A stretch of 40,843 nucleotides of DNA from an archaeon (lineage in GTDB: Archaea > Thermoproteota > Nitrososphaeria > Nitrososphaerales > CADDZS01). Below, piece after piece: positions 1 to 7,621 of the stretch. A model generated the notes under the pieces. That model made no database searches. It saw only the letters and a program-made list of their open reading frames with translations, and had not been told where the DNA came from. The DNA is taken from NCBI GenBank assembly GCA_021806865.1, contig JAKAPU010000006.1:1-40843 (forward strand), in the 5' to 3' direction. The first letter of the stretch is position 1. Every line of letters starts with the position of its first letter. Made by a program: the position numbers and the translations under genes.

Positions 1-38
1 TAGTCCTTCCCAGGAGCACACCTTTCTCCTTTTGTGAG

Positions 39-61
39 ACCTAGATGTTAATGATCTAGGT
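39..61 (-). terminator. hairpin at end of rhodanese gene
   Basis: Perfect 8-bp inverted repeat (ACCTAGAT at 39-46, ATCTAGGT at 54-61) with a 7-base loop, overlapping the rhodanese stop codon on the minus strand. No T-run follows, so a role in termination or mRNA end protection is an inference. Confidence 0.4.
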
Positions 62-892
62 TGAAACCACTCTTGCGCCCGCCTCGTTTCCCCACTCGTA
101 CCACGAGCCGAGGTAGTTTTTCACGTTTTGAAATCCCAGTAGCCGAAGCACTAGCCACGAGTGAGCTGCCCTGTAGCCGCTCTGGCAGTAGGTCACAGTC
201 TCACCTTCCTTTTTGATGTTTCCGTACAACTTTTGCAGCTGGCGCGCGTCCTTGAGCGTGCCGTCCTTCCTCAGCGCCGATTTCCACTCGATGTTCAGCG
301 ACCAAGGAATGTGCCCTAACTTTATCGCCCTTCTGAACTTGCCGCTGTACTCTCCTGCGCTCCTGCAGTCCAGGATCTGGGATTCGCCCTTTGTTACTAG
401 CTTACTAAGAGAATCCATCGAGGCAAAAGTCGAAAGTACCAGCCTCGGTTTGAAACGTCCCTGTTTCGGAGCTGGTGGGTCCGATGTGGATAGCGGGAGC
501 TTCTTTCTCCTCCAAAGGTTCAGGCCTCCGTCCAAGATCCGTGCCCTTTTGTGCCCCAAGAAGTGAAGTAGCCATACACCACGCGCGGCGTCGTAGCCGC
601 TGTTGTTCTGGTAGAAAATCACTTGCTTTGAAGAATCAATGCCCAGCGAGCCAACGAGCCTGGCCATCTGTCGAACAAACACCTCTATGCCTTCGCGGGA
701 AGTATCAACCCAGTGGAAAGCATAGAGCTCCAGATTGAAGGCGCCGGGAATGTGCTCCTCGACATACTTCCAGTAGTTTCTCGTATCCACGAAGACGACA
801 TCGCTTTTGTCGAGCAGAGTCTTTGCTTCGTCGACGGACACGATCAGCGAAGGGTCCGGATACCCTTTGTAATTTCCTTGCATTCCATACAA
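56..892 (-). CDS. tandem-rhodanese thiosulfate/3-mercaptopyruvate sulfurtransferase
   Basis: A 278-residue protein of two rhodanese domains (about residues 17-135 and 150-275), the usual length for this family, which transfers sulfane sulfur from thiosulfate or mercaptopyruvate to a thiophilic acceptor. The C-terminal domain has the active loop CQSGYR (Cys about residue 236). The N-terminal domain has YQNNSGYDAAR at the matching place and so lacks the cysteine, as expected for the inactive half. WxxG-type linker residues (LDGGLNLW) are present. No signal peptide is seen, so it should be cytoplasmic. Met1 and Met4 are both possible starts. It fits the sulfur theme of the window (sulfide:quinone oxidoreductase, molybdopterin oxidoreductase remnant) but is not in an operon with either. 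Confidence 0.9.
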   Translation of the reverse strand: MYGMQGNYKGYPDPSLIVSVDEAKTLLDKSDVVFVDTRNYWKYVEEHIPGAFNLELYAFHWVDTSREGIEVFVRQMARLVGSLGIDSSKQVIFYQNNSGYDAARGVWLLHFLGHKRARILDGGLNLWRRKKLPLSTSDPPAPKQGRFKPRLVLSTFASMDSLSKLVTKGESQILDCRSAGEYSGKFRRAIKLGHIPWSLNIEWKSALRKDGTLKDARQLQKLYGNIKKEGETVTYCQSGYRAAHSWLVLRLLGFQNVKNYLGSWYEWGNEAGARVVST

Positions 893-1242
893 CGCAAGCC
901 GGGCCGTGTATTGAATCTTGCGTCAGGTGTTCTGGGGCATGAAGCGAGTGGTGAAATTCACCTGCGCGGGTAGTAGTCGAAACCCGACTTGTGATTAAAT
1001 GCAGCCATAAGACAATCGTAGAAACATCATGTGCTACATTGTGAAAAGTGTCATCGATGCTCCCGAACAAAGGCTGATTTGGGTAGACAACGATCGTAAC
1101 CCATACGGATTCCAACTCCCGATGGTACATTAGAAGGACACAGATATCGTAGATTCAAGAGTACGAAAGAAATAGTACAGCAGGACACGATTTTTCTTGG
1201 CATCCTCAGTTGAGCCCGTCTCAGGCTTGAGTAAGTCATTTT
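893..1242. other. gene-free stretch
   Basis: Lies between the rhodanese start and the end of the CtaA-like gene. Open frames here show no recognisable protein and run into the rhodanese gene in the wrong frame. A weak A/T element (TTCAATAC, about 915) lies some 25 bases ahead of the rhodanese ATG and may be its TATA box. Confidence 0.4.
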
Positions 1243-1662
1243 CTATTTCTGCTGTCCCATGGATAAAGAAGACGAAGATTTACCGCCTGAGATAGTGCTT
1301 GACATAGCGTTCCACCTAATTGCGAGGAAAGTGCCCGAGATGGCTGCGCCGTAGATCACCATTGCGTTAACAAGATGAATCCAAGCCACAAGTTGGCTTC
1401 CGCTATTCAGGGTTGAGAAGCCGAGAATCCCTTGGACGAATATCAATACGACCATGATTATTGAAACAATCTTGACCGGCTTGAACGATGGTTTGGAAAC
1501 GAGAGCCACTATCATTGTAGCTATTGCGACAACCAACAATACAAACCCAAAGATGACGTGTGTTGTTGCGCTGATGAAGTTAAATGTCAACAATCCTCCC
1601 AGAGCGATCTGGAGAAAAACTACTACGGCAGTCACATCGAAAAGCAACGGACCTACTTTCAT
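1243..1662 (-). CDS. four-helix membrane protein, half-size heme A synthase (CtaA/Cox15)-like
   Basis: A 139-residue protein with four predicted membrane helices (about residues 8-28, 32-54, 60-82, 90-114) and a charged, Ser-rich C-terminal tail. Histidines sit at helix starts in TTHVIFGF and WIHLVNAM, a spacing like the heme-binding half of CtaA/Cox15. Known archaeal heme A synthases can be about 150 residues with four helices, so this could be a complete enzyme or a related cytochrome b561-like protein. No partner oxidase gene is visible nearby. It starts 12 bases after the end of the upstream CMD gene (same strand), so the two are probably co-transcribed. The family call is from pattern only. 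Confidence 0.55.
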   Translation of the reverse strand: MKVGPLLFDVTAVVVFLQIALGGLLTFNFISATTHVIFGFVLLVVAIATMIVALVSKPSFKPVKIVSIIMVVLIFVQGILGFSTLNSGSQLVAWIHLVNAMVIYGAAISGTFLAIRWNAMSSTISGGKSSSSLSMGQQK

Positions 1663-1674
1663 TGTCTTCGGCTC

Positions 1675-2194
1675 CTAACTACTTGTCGTTCCGATCCCTT
1701 CTGCGTATCTTCGCTTCTTGGCTAAATCGCAAATCATGTCTGAGTGGATATTAAGTCCGATATTGTTGATGTTGTAAAGGTACTGACTTGCAACGAGGTA
1801 CACGATTTCGAATTTCACGTTCCGAGTAGTAGGCGGCTAGTCTGTCGAAGGTTTCTGGACTCACTTTCTTTTCCTTTGTGAGCTCAGAGACATAATCCAA
1901 AGCAGCCATTTCAGCTTCGGTGAAGAGTGGGCTAGTCTTGTACTCGTCTATCGAATCGAATTTAGTTTGATTCATTGAAGCCATGATCACAGCTGCACGC
2001 TCAGCATCTATGCACCAAGAGCATACGTTAATCTGAGAAACACGGTGGCGGATGAGCTGGACTAGTTCAGTAGATAGACTCAGCTCTCTGTCAAGCTCGT
2101 TGATTTTTCCGTAAAACTGCGCAAACGAAGGCGGTAGACGAGCCGAGTGCACTTTCACGGGCGTGATCGCCATGCCAATTCTCGACTCATACAT
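1675..2194 (-). CDS. carboxymuconolactone decarboxylase/AhpD-like protein, frameshifted near 3' end
   Basis: AhpD/CMD-fold protein with the redox CxxC motif (CSWC) in NVCSWCIDAERAAV and the typical 'TSPLFTEAEMAALDYVSELT' segment. Members are peroxidase or hydroperoxide-linked proteins or decarboxylases; the exact role here is unknown. The reading frame shifts at about 1805-1815: after SEREI the expected family ending (EIVYLVASQYLYNINNIGL, then to a stop at 1675) continues in another frame, consistent with two lost bases or one gained base. If read as printed, the product is 147 residues with an unrelated tail ending at 1751. The shift may be a sequence error or a real lesion. It is a distant paralogue of the CMD protein at 2716-3381. 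Confidence 0.7.
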
Positions 2195-2287
2195 AGAGTA
2201 AAGCTATTTTAGAAATGGATCACTTGGATCCTCAATCGGCGGAAGGAAAGGTTCGTCGGGATGTCGGCGTCTTGTAGTCATAACTTT

Positions 2288-2689
2288 CTACCTCTGCGAA
2301 GATTTCGACTCGAGAATCTCGAAGAGGTTCCCGTCAGGGTCGGTGAAGAACGCGATCGTACCATAGGGAACCTCGCGTGCTTCCTGCTTGAAACCCACGC
2401 CTCTCGATCTTAGCTCTTCGTACGCTTTTTGGCAATTGTCCACGCTCAGGACGATTGGTGGGCCCTGCCCAGCTTTCCAGTTCCTTGATAGGCCTGTAGC
2501 GTCAGGCCATCCCACCTGCCAGAGCGCCAATTCTACCGTTTGTCCCCTTGGGCGAACAGTGAGCCATCGAGTGCCGTTGGGATAGGGAAAGTCGGTCTTC
2601 TTCTCGAAGCCTAGTTTCTTCGTGTAGAACTCAAGGGCCTCTGCCTGGTTCTTTACTATCAGGGTTACAAGAGTAATTTGCGCATCCAT
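2288..2689 (-). CDS. VOC superfamily (glyoxalase/bleomycin-resistance-like) protein
   Basis: A 133-residue single VOC domain: beta-start ITLVTLIVKNQAEALEFYTKKLGF, middle ELALW, and the C-terminal 'FFTDPDGNLFEILES' signature. Metal ligands of this fold are usually His/Glu; only the terminal Glu (FEIL) is evident and the first position is Thr/Leu rather than His, so the catalytic type cannot be set. Family members include glyoxalase I, ring-cleaving dioxygenases and antibiotic-binding proteins. It lies on the same strand 26 bases after the CMD gene at 2716 and probably belongs to the same transcript. Cytoplasmic. Confidence 0.85.
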   Translation of the reverse strand: MDAQITLVTLIVKNQAEALEFYTKKLGFEKKTDFPYPNGTRWLTVRPRGQTVELALWQVGWPDATGLSRNWKAGQGPPIVLSVDNCQKAYEELRSRGVGFKQEAREVPYGTIAFFTDPDGNLFEILESKSSQR

Positions 2690-2715
2690 AGGATCTCAGC
2701 TCCATTCATTCTCCG

Positions 2716-3381
2716 TCATTTCTTCCGTCCCTGAGCTATCGCACATAACCCATCCGATCCGATTCCAAGTGGAATGTTGAGCAGGTTTTCGAAATTTGAA
2801 ATTGCTGTGAGTGTGGTAATCTCCACTATCTCCCAATCGCTATAGTGTTTGCGGAGCTCTTCAAAAGTGTCATCTGCGACACGTTTGTTGCGAGTGATCT
2901 CTTCGACATAGGACAGCGCTGCGCGCTCCTTTTCTGAAAATAATGGACTAGTACGGTAAGTCAGCAATGCGTTGAATTTCTCCATGCTCATGTTGTCTTT
3001 GACCGCCATCATGCGACCAAAATCTAGGCAAAATCCGCACCCGTTCGTTCCTGCTACGAACATCGCAATCATGTAATGGAGCTGTTTTTCAAGACGCACT
3101 CCTTTCATCTCGTATTTGCCAACTGCGCTGAGTAGACTCATTGTCTTGGGGGCTCGTGCCACAAGAACCTTGAGATTCGTTGGCACTTTTCCGTACTGAC
3201 GAGGCGCAAACCGATAAACGAACCGCAACATGAGTCCCTTTGGCTTCTCGATGGGTTCCAATCTCGGCCTTTCAAAAGCAAGATCTTTGGCGTTGTCTAC
3301 ACTAGATCCCTTTAGCTCTCCCTTCTTAGACACGGGTTCGACATTCATGTGATCTTCGTGCTTACATATTCCTGGCTCCAT
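2716..3381 (-). CDS. carboxymuconolactone decarboxylase family protein with CGFC motif
   Basis: CMD/AhpD-like protein with the motif TNGCGFCLDFGRMMA (CxxC) and 'YRTSPLFSEKERAALSYVEEIT', followed by an Asn-rich helical end (ISNFENLLNIPLGI). The family uses the CxxC for peroxide or thiol chemistry. An N-terminal extension of about 60 residues precedes the domain. ATGs at 3381 and 3348 are both better placed than upstream codons, because a TATA-like element (CATATTTATT, about 3429-3438) lies 45-50 bases ahead. The Lrp-like regulator is transcribed divergently from the same gap, a common arrangement for a regulator and its target. Substrate unknown. Confidence 0.8.
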   Translation of the reverse strand: MEPGICKHEDHMNVEPVSKKGELKGSSVDNAKDLAFERPRLEPIEKPKGLMLRFVYRFAPRQYGKVPTNLKVLVARAPKTMSLLSAVGKYEMKGVRLEKQLHYMIAMFVAGTNGCGFCLDFGRMMAVKDNMSMEKFNALLTYRTSPLFSEKERAALSYVEEITRNKRVADDTFEELRKHYSDWEIVEITTLTAISNFENLLNIPLGIGSDGLCAIAQGRKK

Positions 3382-3424
3382 GCATTTGAACGGTTGTCTG
3401 GGAAAATTAGGCAAAAGGGAAGCG

Positions 3425-3440
3425 ATGAATAAATATGTCA
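3425..3440. promoter_or_regulatory. shared A/T-rich promoter region of divergent CMD and Lrp-like genes
   Basis: The string AATAAATATG reads as a TATA-like box in either direction, about 45 bases ahead of both the regulator ATG (3479, plus) and the CMD ATG (3381, minus). Position is the only evidence. Confidence 0.4.
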
Positions 3441-3478
3441 TCGGCACGATCATCTATTCATTCGGGAAAGAAGATACA

Positions 3479-4424
3479 ATGGATGAGCTAGATATCAAAA
3501 TACTTCGCGCTTTGATTTCAGAAGGAGCAGTCGCTCCATCAAATCCAAAGGTGAAGTTATCTCTAAGAGCTTTTGCTGAACGTATTGGGACAGACAAGAT
3601 GACTGTTAGCTACAGATACAAGAAATTGCAAGAATCAGGATGCATCCGCTTGGTCGCTCCTAGTCAACCCAGCATTCTTCGGTTACAGAGTCGAAGAAGT
3701 GATGATGGATGTTCAACCACAGTCGGGCAAGTCAGACATGATCAAGAAGCTCAAACTAGTCCACGAAATCACGGGATTAGTCGACTTTTATGGCACAGGA
3801 TTAAGACTCTTTGTGATTTACAACGGCGATGTGTCACGTTCCCGGACAATCGAACTAATCTCCAGGATTACAAACGCAGAGAAAATCACCCGGTCTCGGA
3901 TGGTTATGCCTCGGAGTGAGACAAAACATCTGACTGGGACAGATGTAGCAATAATTCGCGCACTTTCAAAAGATGCTCGCAAGCCGCCACAAATTGTTGC
4001 AAGAGAGCTCGGACTTTCGACGAAGACCGTGAGAAACCGCGTGGAGAGACTACGGAACGAAAATACCATATTCCCATTTCCAATCCTTAACATAGAATGC
4101 GTCCCGGGGCTTATCCCGATTTACCTTTCCTACGTCTACACAAATAACGAGGCCAAAGCGTCAGTAGATCGTGCGGTAATCTCGCATTTCGATGCGAATT
4201 ACATTACTGGCAGCTTCCCAGATCCGGACATGGGACACGTCGTGCTGGGTGCCTCCTCAATGGCAGATGTCAACGAGTTTTCGGCGTGGGCAAAATCGCA
4301 ACCGGGGATCGCAAGCGTGCGAGTAGACATTCCCACCATGACTTTTATGTTTCCTGAAAAACTGATCGAACTGGCGGCGTTGCGAGATGAAAAGGAGGCA
4401 TTCCTGAAAGATGCCCTTTTGTGA
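3479..4424 (+). CDS. Lrp/AsnC-like transcription regulator with two HTH domains, one frameshift
   Basis: Starts at ATG 3479 with an AsnC-type helix-turn-helix (MDELDIKILRALISEG ... LRAFAERIGTDKMTVSYRYKKL). The frame breaks between about 3641 and 3665; the continuation is GYRVEEVMMDVQ..., then a second AsnC-type HTH near 3940-4060 (TDVAIIRALSKDARKPPQIV ... STKTVRNRVERL) and a C-terminal effector-like part. Rejoined length is about 315 residues, with double-HTH, RAM-like organisation known from archaeal Lrp homologues. The shift is +1 (one extra or two missing bases). It probably regulates the divergent CMD/VOC genes, by position only. A functional product requires the frameshift to be a sequence error. 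Confidence 0.7.
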
Positions 4425-4448
4425 GTTTGTAACGAAGTACTTCCGATC

Positions 4449-4487
4449 CACGAAGACATGAATCCCCAGAGTTCCGTGTCTTCGTGA
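4449..4487. repeat. 10-bp inverted repeat after regulator gene; relative near 33190
   Basis: CACGAAGACA (4449-4458) pairs perfectly with TGTCTTCGTG (4478-4487) around an 18-20 base loop, 25 bases after the regulator stop. Parts of this unit (GAAGACATGAATC, and the downstream GGATTCCG) recur around 33196-33235, suggesting a dispersed palindromic element. It could also serve as a terminator. Confidence 0.45.
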
Positions 4488-4672
4488 GTACCAATTTTGG
4501 ATTCCGCAAAAGATCCATTTGGGTAAGCTATATAGCTGAGTCCAAACCGATTCTGACTCACGAAGTCAATTTAGCATTTCTGAATGCAATTCAATGTGGA
4601 TCCTAGCATGCGATCAAAAATGAGCTAAAGCATTATCAACGTATGCACCAGGTCCACCTAGTTAGAATCAAC

Positions 4673-5374
4673 ATGACAACGTTTGTCCTTGTGCCCGGAG
4701 CTTGGTTAGGAGGTTGGGTATGGAAGAAAGTCACTCCACTACTAGAAGAGAAGGGCCACCAGGTCTATCCGATCACTCTAACAGGAATGGGAGAGCGTGT
4801 TCACCTTGCTTCGAAAGATGTAGGTATTGAAACTGCAATTCAAGACGTTGTGAACGTGATCGAATACAACGACCTAAATAATTTCGTGCTCGTGGGTCAC
4901 AGTTTCGCTGGTAAGGTCGCCGCGGCTGTAGCAGATCGCGTACCTGATAAAGTGAAGTTGGTCTTGTACATGGACTCGTTTATACCTCAGAAGGTGAGAA
5001 CACCTCAGGGGAAAGGAGATCCCACAAGCGAATTTGGGCCCGTGCCTCAGGGGAGCATTGGGATTCCCCTCACACAGGAGATCATCGAGAACATCGGAAA
5101 AGACGTAAAGGGGACGGACCGTGAATGGATGCTTTCCAAGGCCACTCCTTGGCCCCTAAGACTCGCATCAGATTCGATCACGCTGTCGGAAAAATTCGAT
5201 TCTGTAAAAAGCGCATACATCTTTTGCACGCTCACGGGCGACCCAGTCGAAGAGATTGTGGCGGGCAAGTGGGGAAAGCTTGAAGGGCTGCACAAGCTTA
5301 TAGAAACAGGACATTGGCCGATGATAACAAAACCCAAGGAACTGGTGGACGACATGCTGAGCTTGTCCTCCTAG
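4673..5374 (+). CDS. alpha/beta hydrolase (esterase/hydroxynitrile-lyase-like group)
   Basis: About 233 residues from ATG 4673 (MTTFVLVPGAWLGGW). Alpha/beta-hydrolase signatures are the oxyanion loop VPGAWLGGWVW, the nucleophile elbow GHSFAG, and a C-terminal catalytic His in TGHWPMI. The N-terminal pattern and 'ITLTGMGERVHLAS' are typical of the salicylate methylesterase/hydroxynitrile-lyase-like esterases common in bacteria and archaea. The catalytic acid is probably the Asp in LTGDPVEEI. An upstream in-frame ATG at 4643 would add ten residues with no family support. Single gene; substrate unknown; cytoplasmic. Confidence 0.85.
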   Translation: MTTFVLVPGAWLGGWVWKKVTPLLEEKGHQVYPITLTGMGERVHLASKDVGIETAIQDVVNVIEYNDLNNFVLVGHSFAGKVAAAVADRVPDKVKLVLYMDSFIPQKVRTPQGKGDPTSEFGPVPQGSIGIPLTQEIIENIGKDVKGTDREWMLSKATPWPLRLASDSITLSEKFDSVKSAYIFCTLTGDPVEEIVAGKWGKLEGLHKLIETGHWPMITKPKELVDDMLSLSS

Positions 5375-5417
5375 ATTCAAATTCAGTAGTTTGGCTTTGT
5401 GAGAGAAGAAGATTGTT

Positions 5418-6407
5418 TTGAATAAGGATTCTTCTGTCATTAATTGGCTCCTTGAGGAGGATCAGCCTTCGATCAGATATCTCACCCTGACTGAATTGCT
5501 TGGTAGATCCGAGAAGGACTCCGAGGTGAGATCTGCCAGAGAGGACATCACGAAATTGGGCTGGGCAAGGGATATTCTTGAAAAGCAGGATCACGGCGGT
5601 TTTTGGGTTAGAGAAAGGAATCTCTACCAACCAAAGTATATCTCGACAAACTGGATGCTGCTGATCTTATCAGATCTTGGTCTAACAAAGAAAGAACCTA
5701 GAATCGAAAAGTCCTGTCAACTGTGGATGAAACGCTTCTCGTCGAAAGACGGAGGTTTTAGTGTTGGAAGCGGAAGCAAACAAGGCCACCTATGCATCAC
5801 TGGCAACACGGCGCGGGCACTAGTCAAGTTTGGGTATGAGGACCATCCAAGAGTGCGAAGAGCATTTCAATGGTTTGTCAAAAACCAGGCGAAGCTGGGA
5901 GGGTGGTCATGCTGGAGCTTTGGTGGTATTCCCACTGGAAGAAATCTCGACTCCTGGGAACCCCTCAGTGCATTTGCGGTGTATCCACGTCAGAAATGGA
6001 CGCGCGGCATGAAGGTTGCGGTTGAAAGAGGGGCAGAGTTCTTCCTAGAACGAGAACTTCACAAGCAGGGGGATCGCTACGAACCTTGGTATCGTTTCCA
6101 CTATCCTCATCATTACTACTACGATCTTCTCGTTGGTCTTGATTTCATGACAGCTCTAGGTTATTGCGATGACAAGAGGCTAGAATTTGCAATCTCCCTC
6201 CTCAAGAAAAAGAGAAGACCGGATGGAAGATGGAACCTTGATTCAATAAATCCAGATCCTGAAAGTCCTCAGGGAAAATGGAACAGGGAGCATCCAAAAC
6301 AAGCGACAACTCCTTTTGCTCTTGAAAGAGTCGGGGAGTCAAGCAAGATGATTACGTTGAACGCCCTAAAGGTTCTGCGCCGTCTTGGCGAAGTGTCTAT
6401 TCGCTAG
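5418..6407 (+). CDS. prenyltransferase/squalene-cyclase-fold (alpha-alpha toroid) protein
   Basis: A 329-residue protein starting at TTG 5418; no ATG lies near the N-terminus. It contains repeated helical segments with Gly-Gly-Trp/Phe turns (DHGGFWVRE, SKDGGFSVG, KLGGWSCW, RPDGRWNL), like the QW-type repeats of squalene-hopene cyclases and protein prenyltransferase beta subunits. The cyclase DxDD motif is not seen, so an actual terpene cyclase activity is unlikely. Proteins of this type are widespread in bacteria and archaea and of unknown function. It follows the hydrolase by 43 bases on the same strand and may share its transcript. Confidence 0.65.
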   Translation: MNKDSSVINWLLEEDQPSIRYLTLTELLGRSEKDSEVRSAREDITKLGWARDILEKQDHGGFWVRERNLYQPKYISTNWMLLILSDLGLTKKEPRIEKSCQLWMKRFSSKDGGFSVGSGSKQGHLCITGNTARALVKFGYEDHPRVRRAFQWFVKNQAKLGGWSCWSFGGIPTGRNLDSWEPLSAFAVYPRQKWTRGMKVAVERGAEFFLERELHKQGDRYEPWYRFHYPHHYYYDLLVGLDFMTALGYCDDKRLEFAISLLKKKRRPDGRWNLDSINPDPESPQGKWNREHPKQATTPFALERVGESSKMITLNALKVLRRLGEVSIR

Positions 6408-6462
6408 TCAGTTTGACAAGCAGTGGGGGACTTCCTAGGCTGTCTGAAAGTGGTAATCTAGT

Positions 6463-6720
6463 CTTTGTAGTCTAAAAGAGTCATCGCATACCAATACTTG
6501 AAGTTCGGTCGCTTCCCTGTACGAGTCCTCTGAATCGGTTGAGCCATGAGACGCTACGCTCCACGACCCATCTCTTCGACCGATGACAAATCACCATATC
6601 ATCGAGATTGTCCCCTCCGTGCCTTATGTGTGGAACGTACCTCCTTTTTACGACGGCTCTTTCTATCTCTGGAAAATCGTGTCCCTTGTCAAGGCATAAG
6701 TGTTGAGGATGGTAGAAGAA
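6463..6720 (-). pseudogene. IS5-family transposase C-terminal remnant
   Basis: Reading the minus strand from 6720 gives LCLDKGHDFPEIERAVVKRR..YVPHIR..., then SKRWVVERSVSWLNRFRGL, and after a frameshift near 6505 FKYWYAMTLL. This matches the end of IS5-type DDE transposases: the 'DKGYD' block, the 'R-WVVERT-SWL-RFR' signature with the catalytic Glu, and the final helix. The N-terminal two thirds, including the first catalytic Asp residues, is absent and no terminal repeats were found. It is an old, dead insertion in the gap between the cyclase-fold gene and the methyltransferase. Confidence 0.8.
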
Positions 6721-6742
6721 CGTAGCCTCTTATACATCAAGA

Positions 6743-7486
6743 ATGGATTCGATTGACAATCATCTTATGATCGACTACGATAAGATGGCGGCCGAATATG
6801 CAAAGTATCGAGACATCCATCCGGAAGTCTTCGAGGCTCTAATCTCGGAAGGGAAGATTGCAAGCTCTTCTCGAGTTCTTGAAGTTGGCTGCGGTACAGG
6901 AAATTACATGGGCCGTCTCTCTGAGCTGATCGGTTGCCAATCCTATGGAATTGACCCGTCAGAGCAAATGCTATCCACTGCCAGAGAAAAATTTCCGTTG
7001 CTAAGCCTATACACAGGAAAAGCCGAGAAGCTCGACTTTGGGCAAGACTACTTTGATCTGGTCTTTTCGGTTGACGTAATCCATCATATTACTGATCACT
7101 CGTCGTACTTTCGAGAAGCTCATCGAGTCCTGAAGAGAGGAGGAAAGGTTTGCACTGTGACGGATTCAGAATGGATTATCCGAAATAGACTACCTCAATC
7201 TCTTTACTTTCCTGAAAGCGCTGAAGCGGAGCTCAAAAGATATCCAAAAATCAGCGTGATCAAGGATTTCATGAAAGAGGCTGGATTCAACGCAATTTCC
7301 GAGACAATGGTCGAGAGAGAATACGAATTAAACGACATAGAAGGATATCGGAAGAAGGTTTTCTCATCGCTCTTGCTCATGACCGAGGAGGAATTTCAAA
7401 GAGGACTAAAACGGATGGAAGAAGATCTGCTGAAGGGCTCGATTAAGGGCATATCGAGATACTTGCTTGTCTGGGGAATAAAGTAA
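6743..7486 (+). CDS. class I SAM-dependent methyltransferase (UbiE/Methyltransf_11 type)
   Basis: A 247-residue Rossmann methyltransferase. Motif I is VLEVGCGTGNY (about residues 45-55), the acidic residue after beta-2 is in YGIDPSEQM, and motif IV is LVFSVDVIHHI, followed by 'AHRVLKRGGK'. The C-terminal part (ELNDIEGYRKK and after) forms the variable substrate lid. The family methylates small molecules, quinones or lipids; the substrate cannot be told. ATG 6743 is the natural start. Single gene with the IS5 remnant directly upstream; a promoter was not recognised. Confidence 0.9.
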   Translation: MDSIDNHLMIDYDKMAAEYAKYRDIHPEVFEALISEGKIASSSRVLEVGCGTGNYMGRLSELIGCQSYGIDPSEQMLSTAREKFPLLSLYTGKAEKLDFGQDYFDLVFSVDVIHHITDHSSYFREAHRVLKRGGKVCTVTDSEWIIRNRLPQSLYFPESAEAELKRYPKISVIKDFMKEAGFNAISETMVEREYELNDIEGYRKKVFSSLLLMTEEEFQRGLKRMEEDLLKGSIKGISRYLLVWGIK

Positions 7487-7621
7487 TCTTATTTTGGGAT
7501 AGGTTTAGTCGCGAGTCAAAATGAAGATCGTCGCAAGGATAGAACGCAAACTCCCCCGGTAAATGCATTAGTGGAATGCCTTAAATGGTCATTGATAATT
7601 CAGCAGTTAAACGACTAGCTA

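Noticed and set aside
705..1130. Minus-strand open frame overlapping the rhodanese gene
   Set aside because: Overlaps a well-supported gene in another frame and has no recognisable domain.
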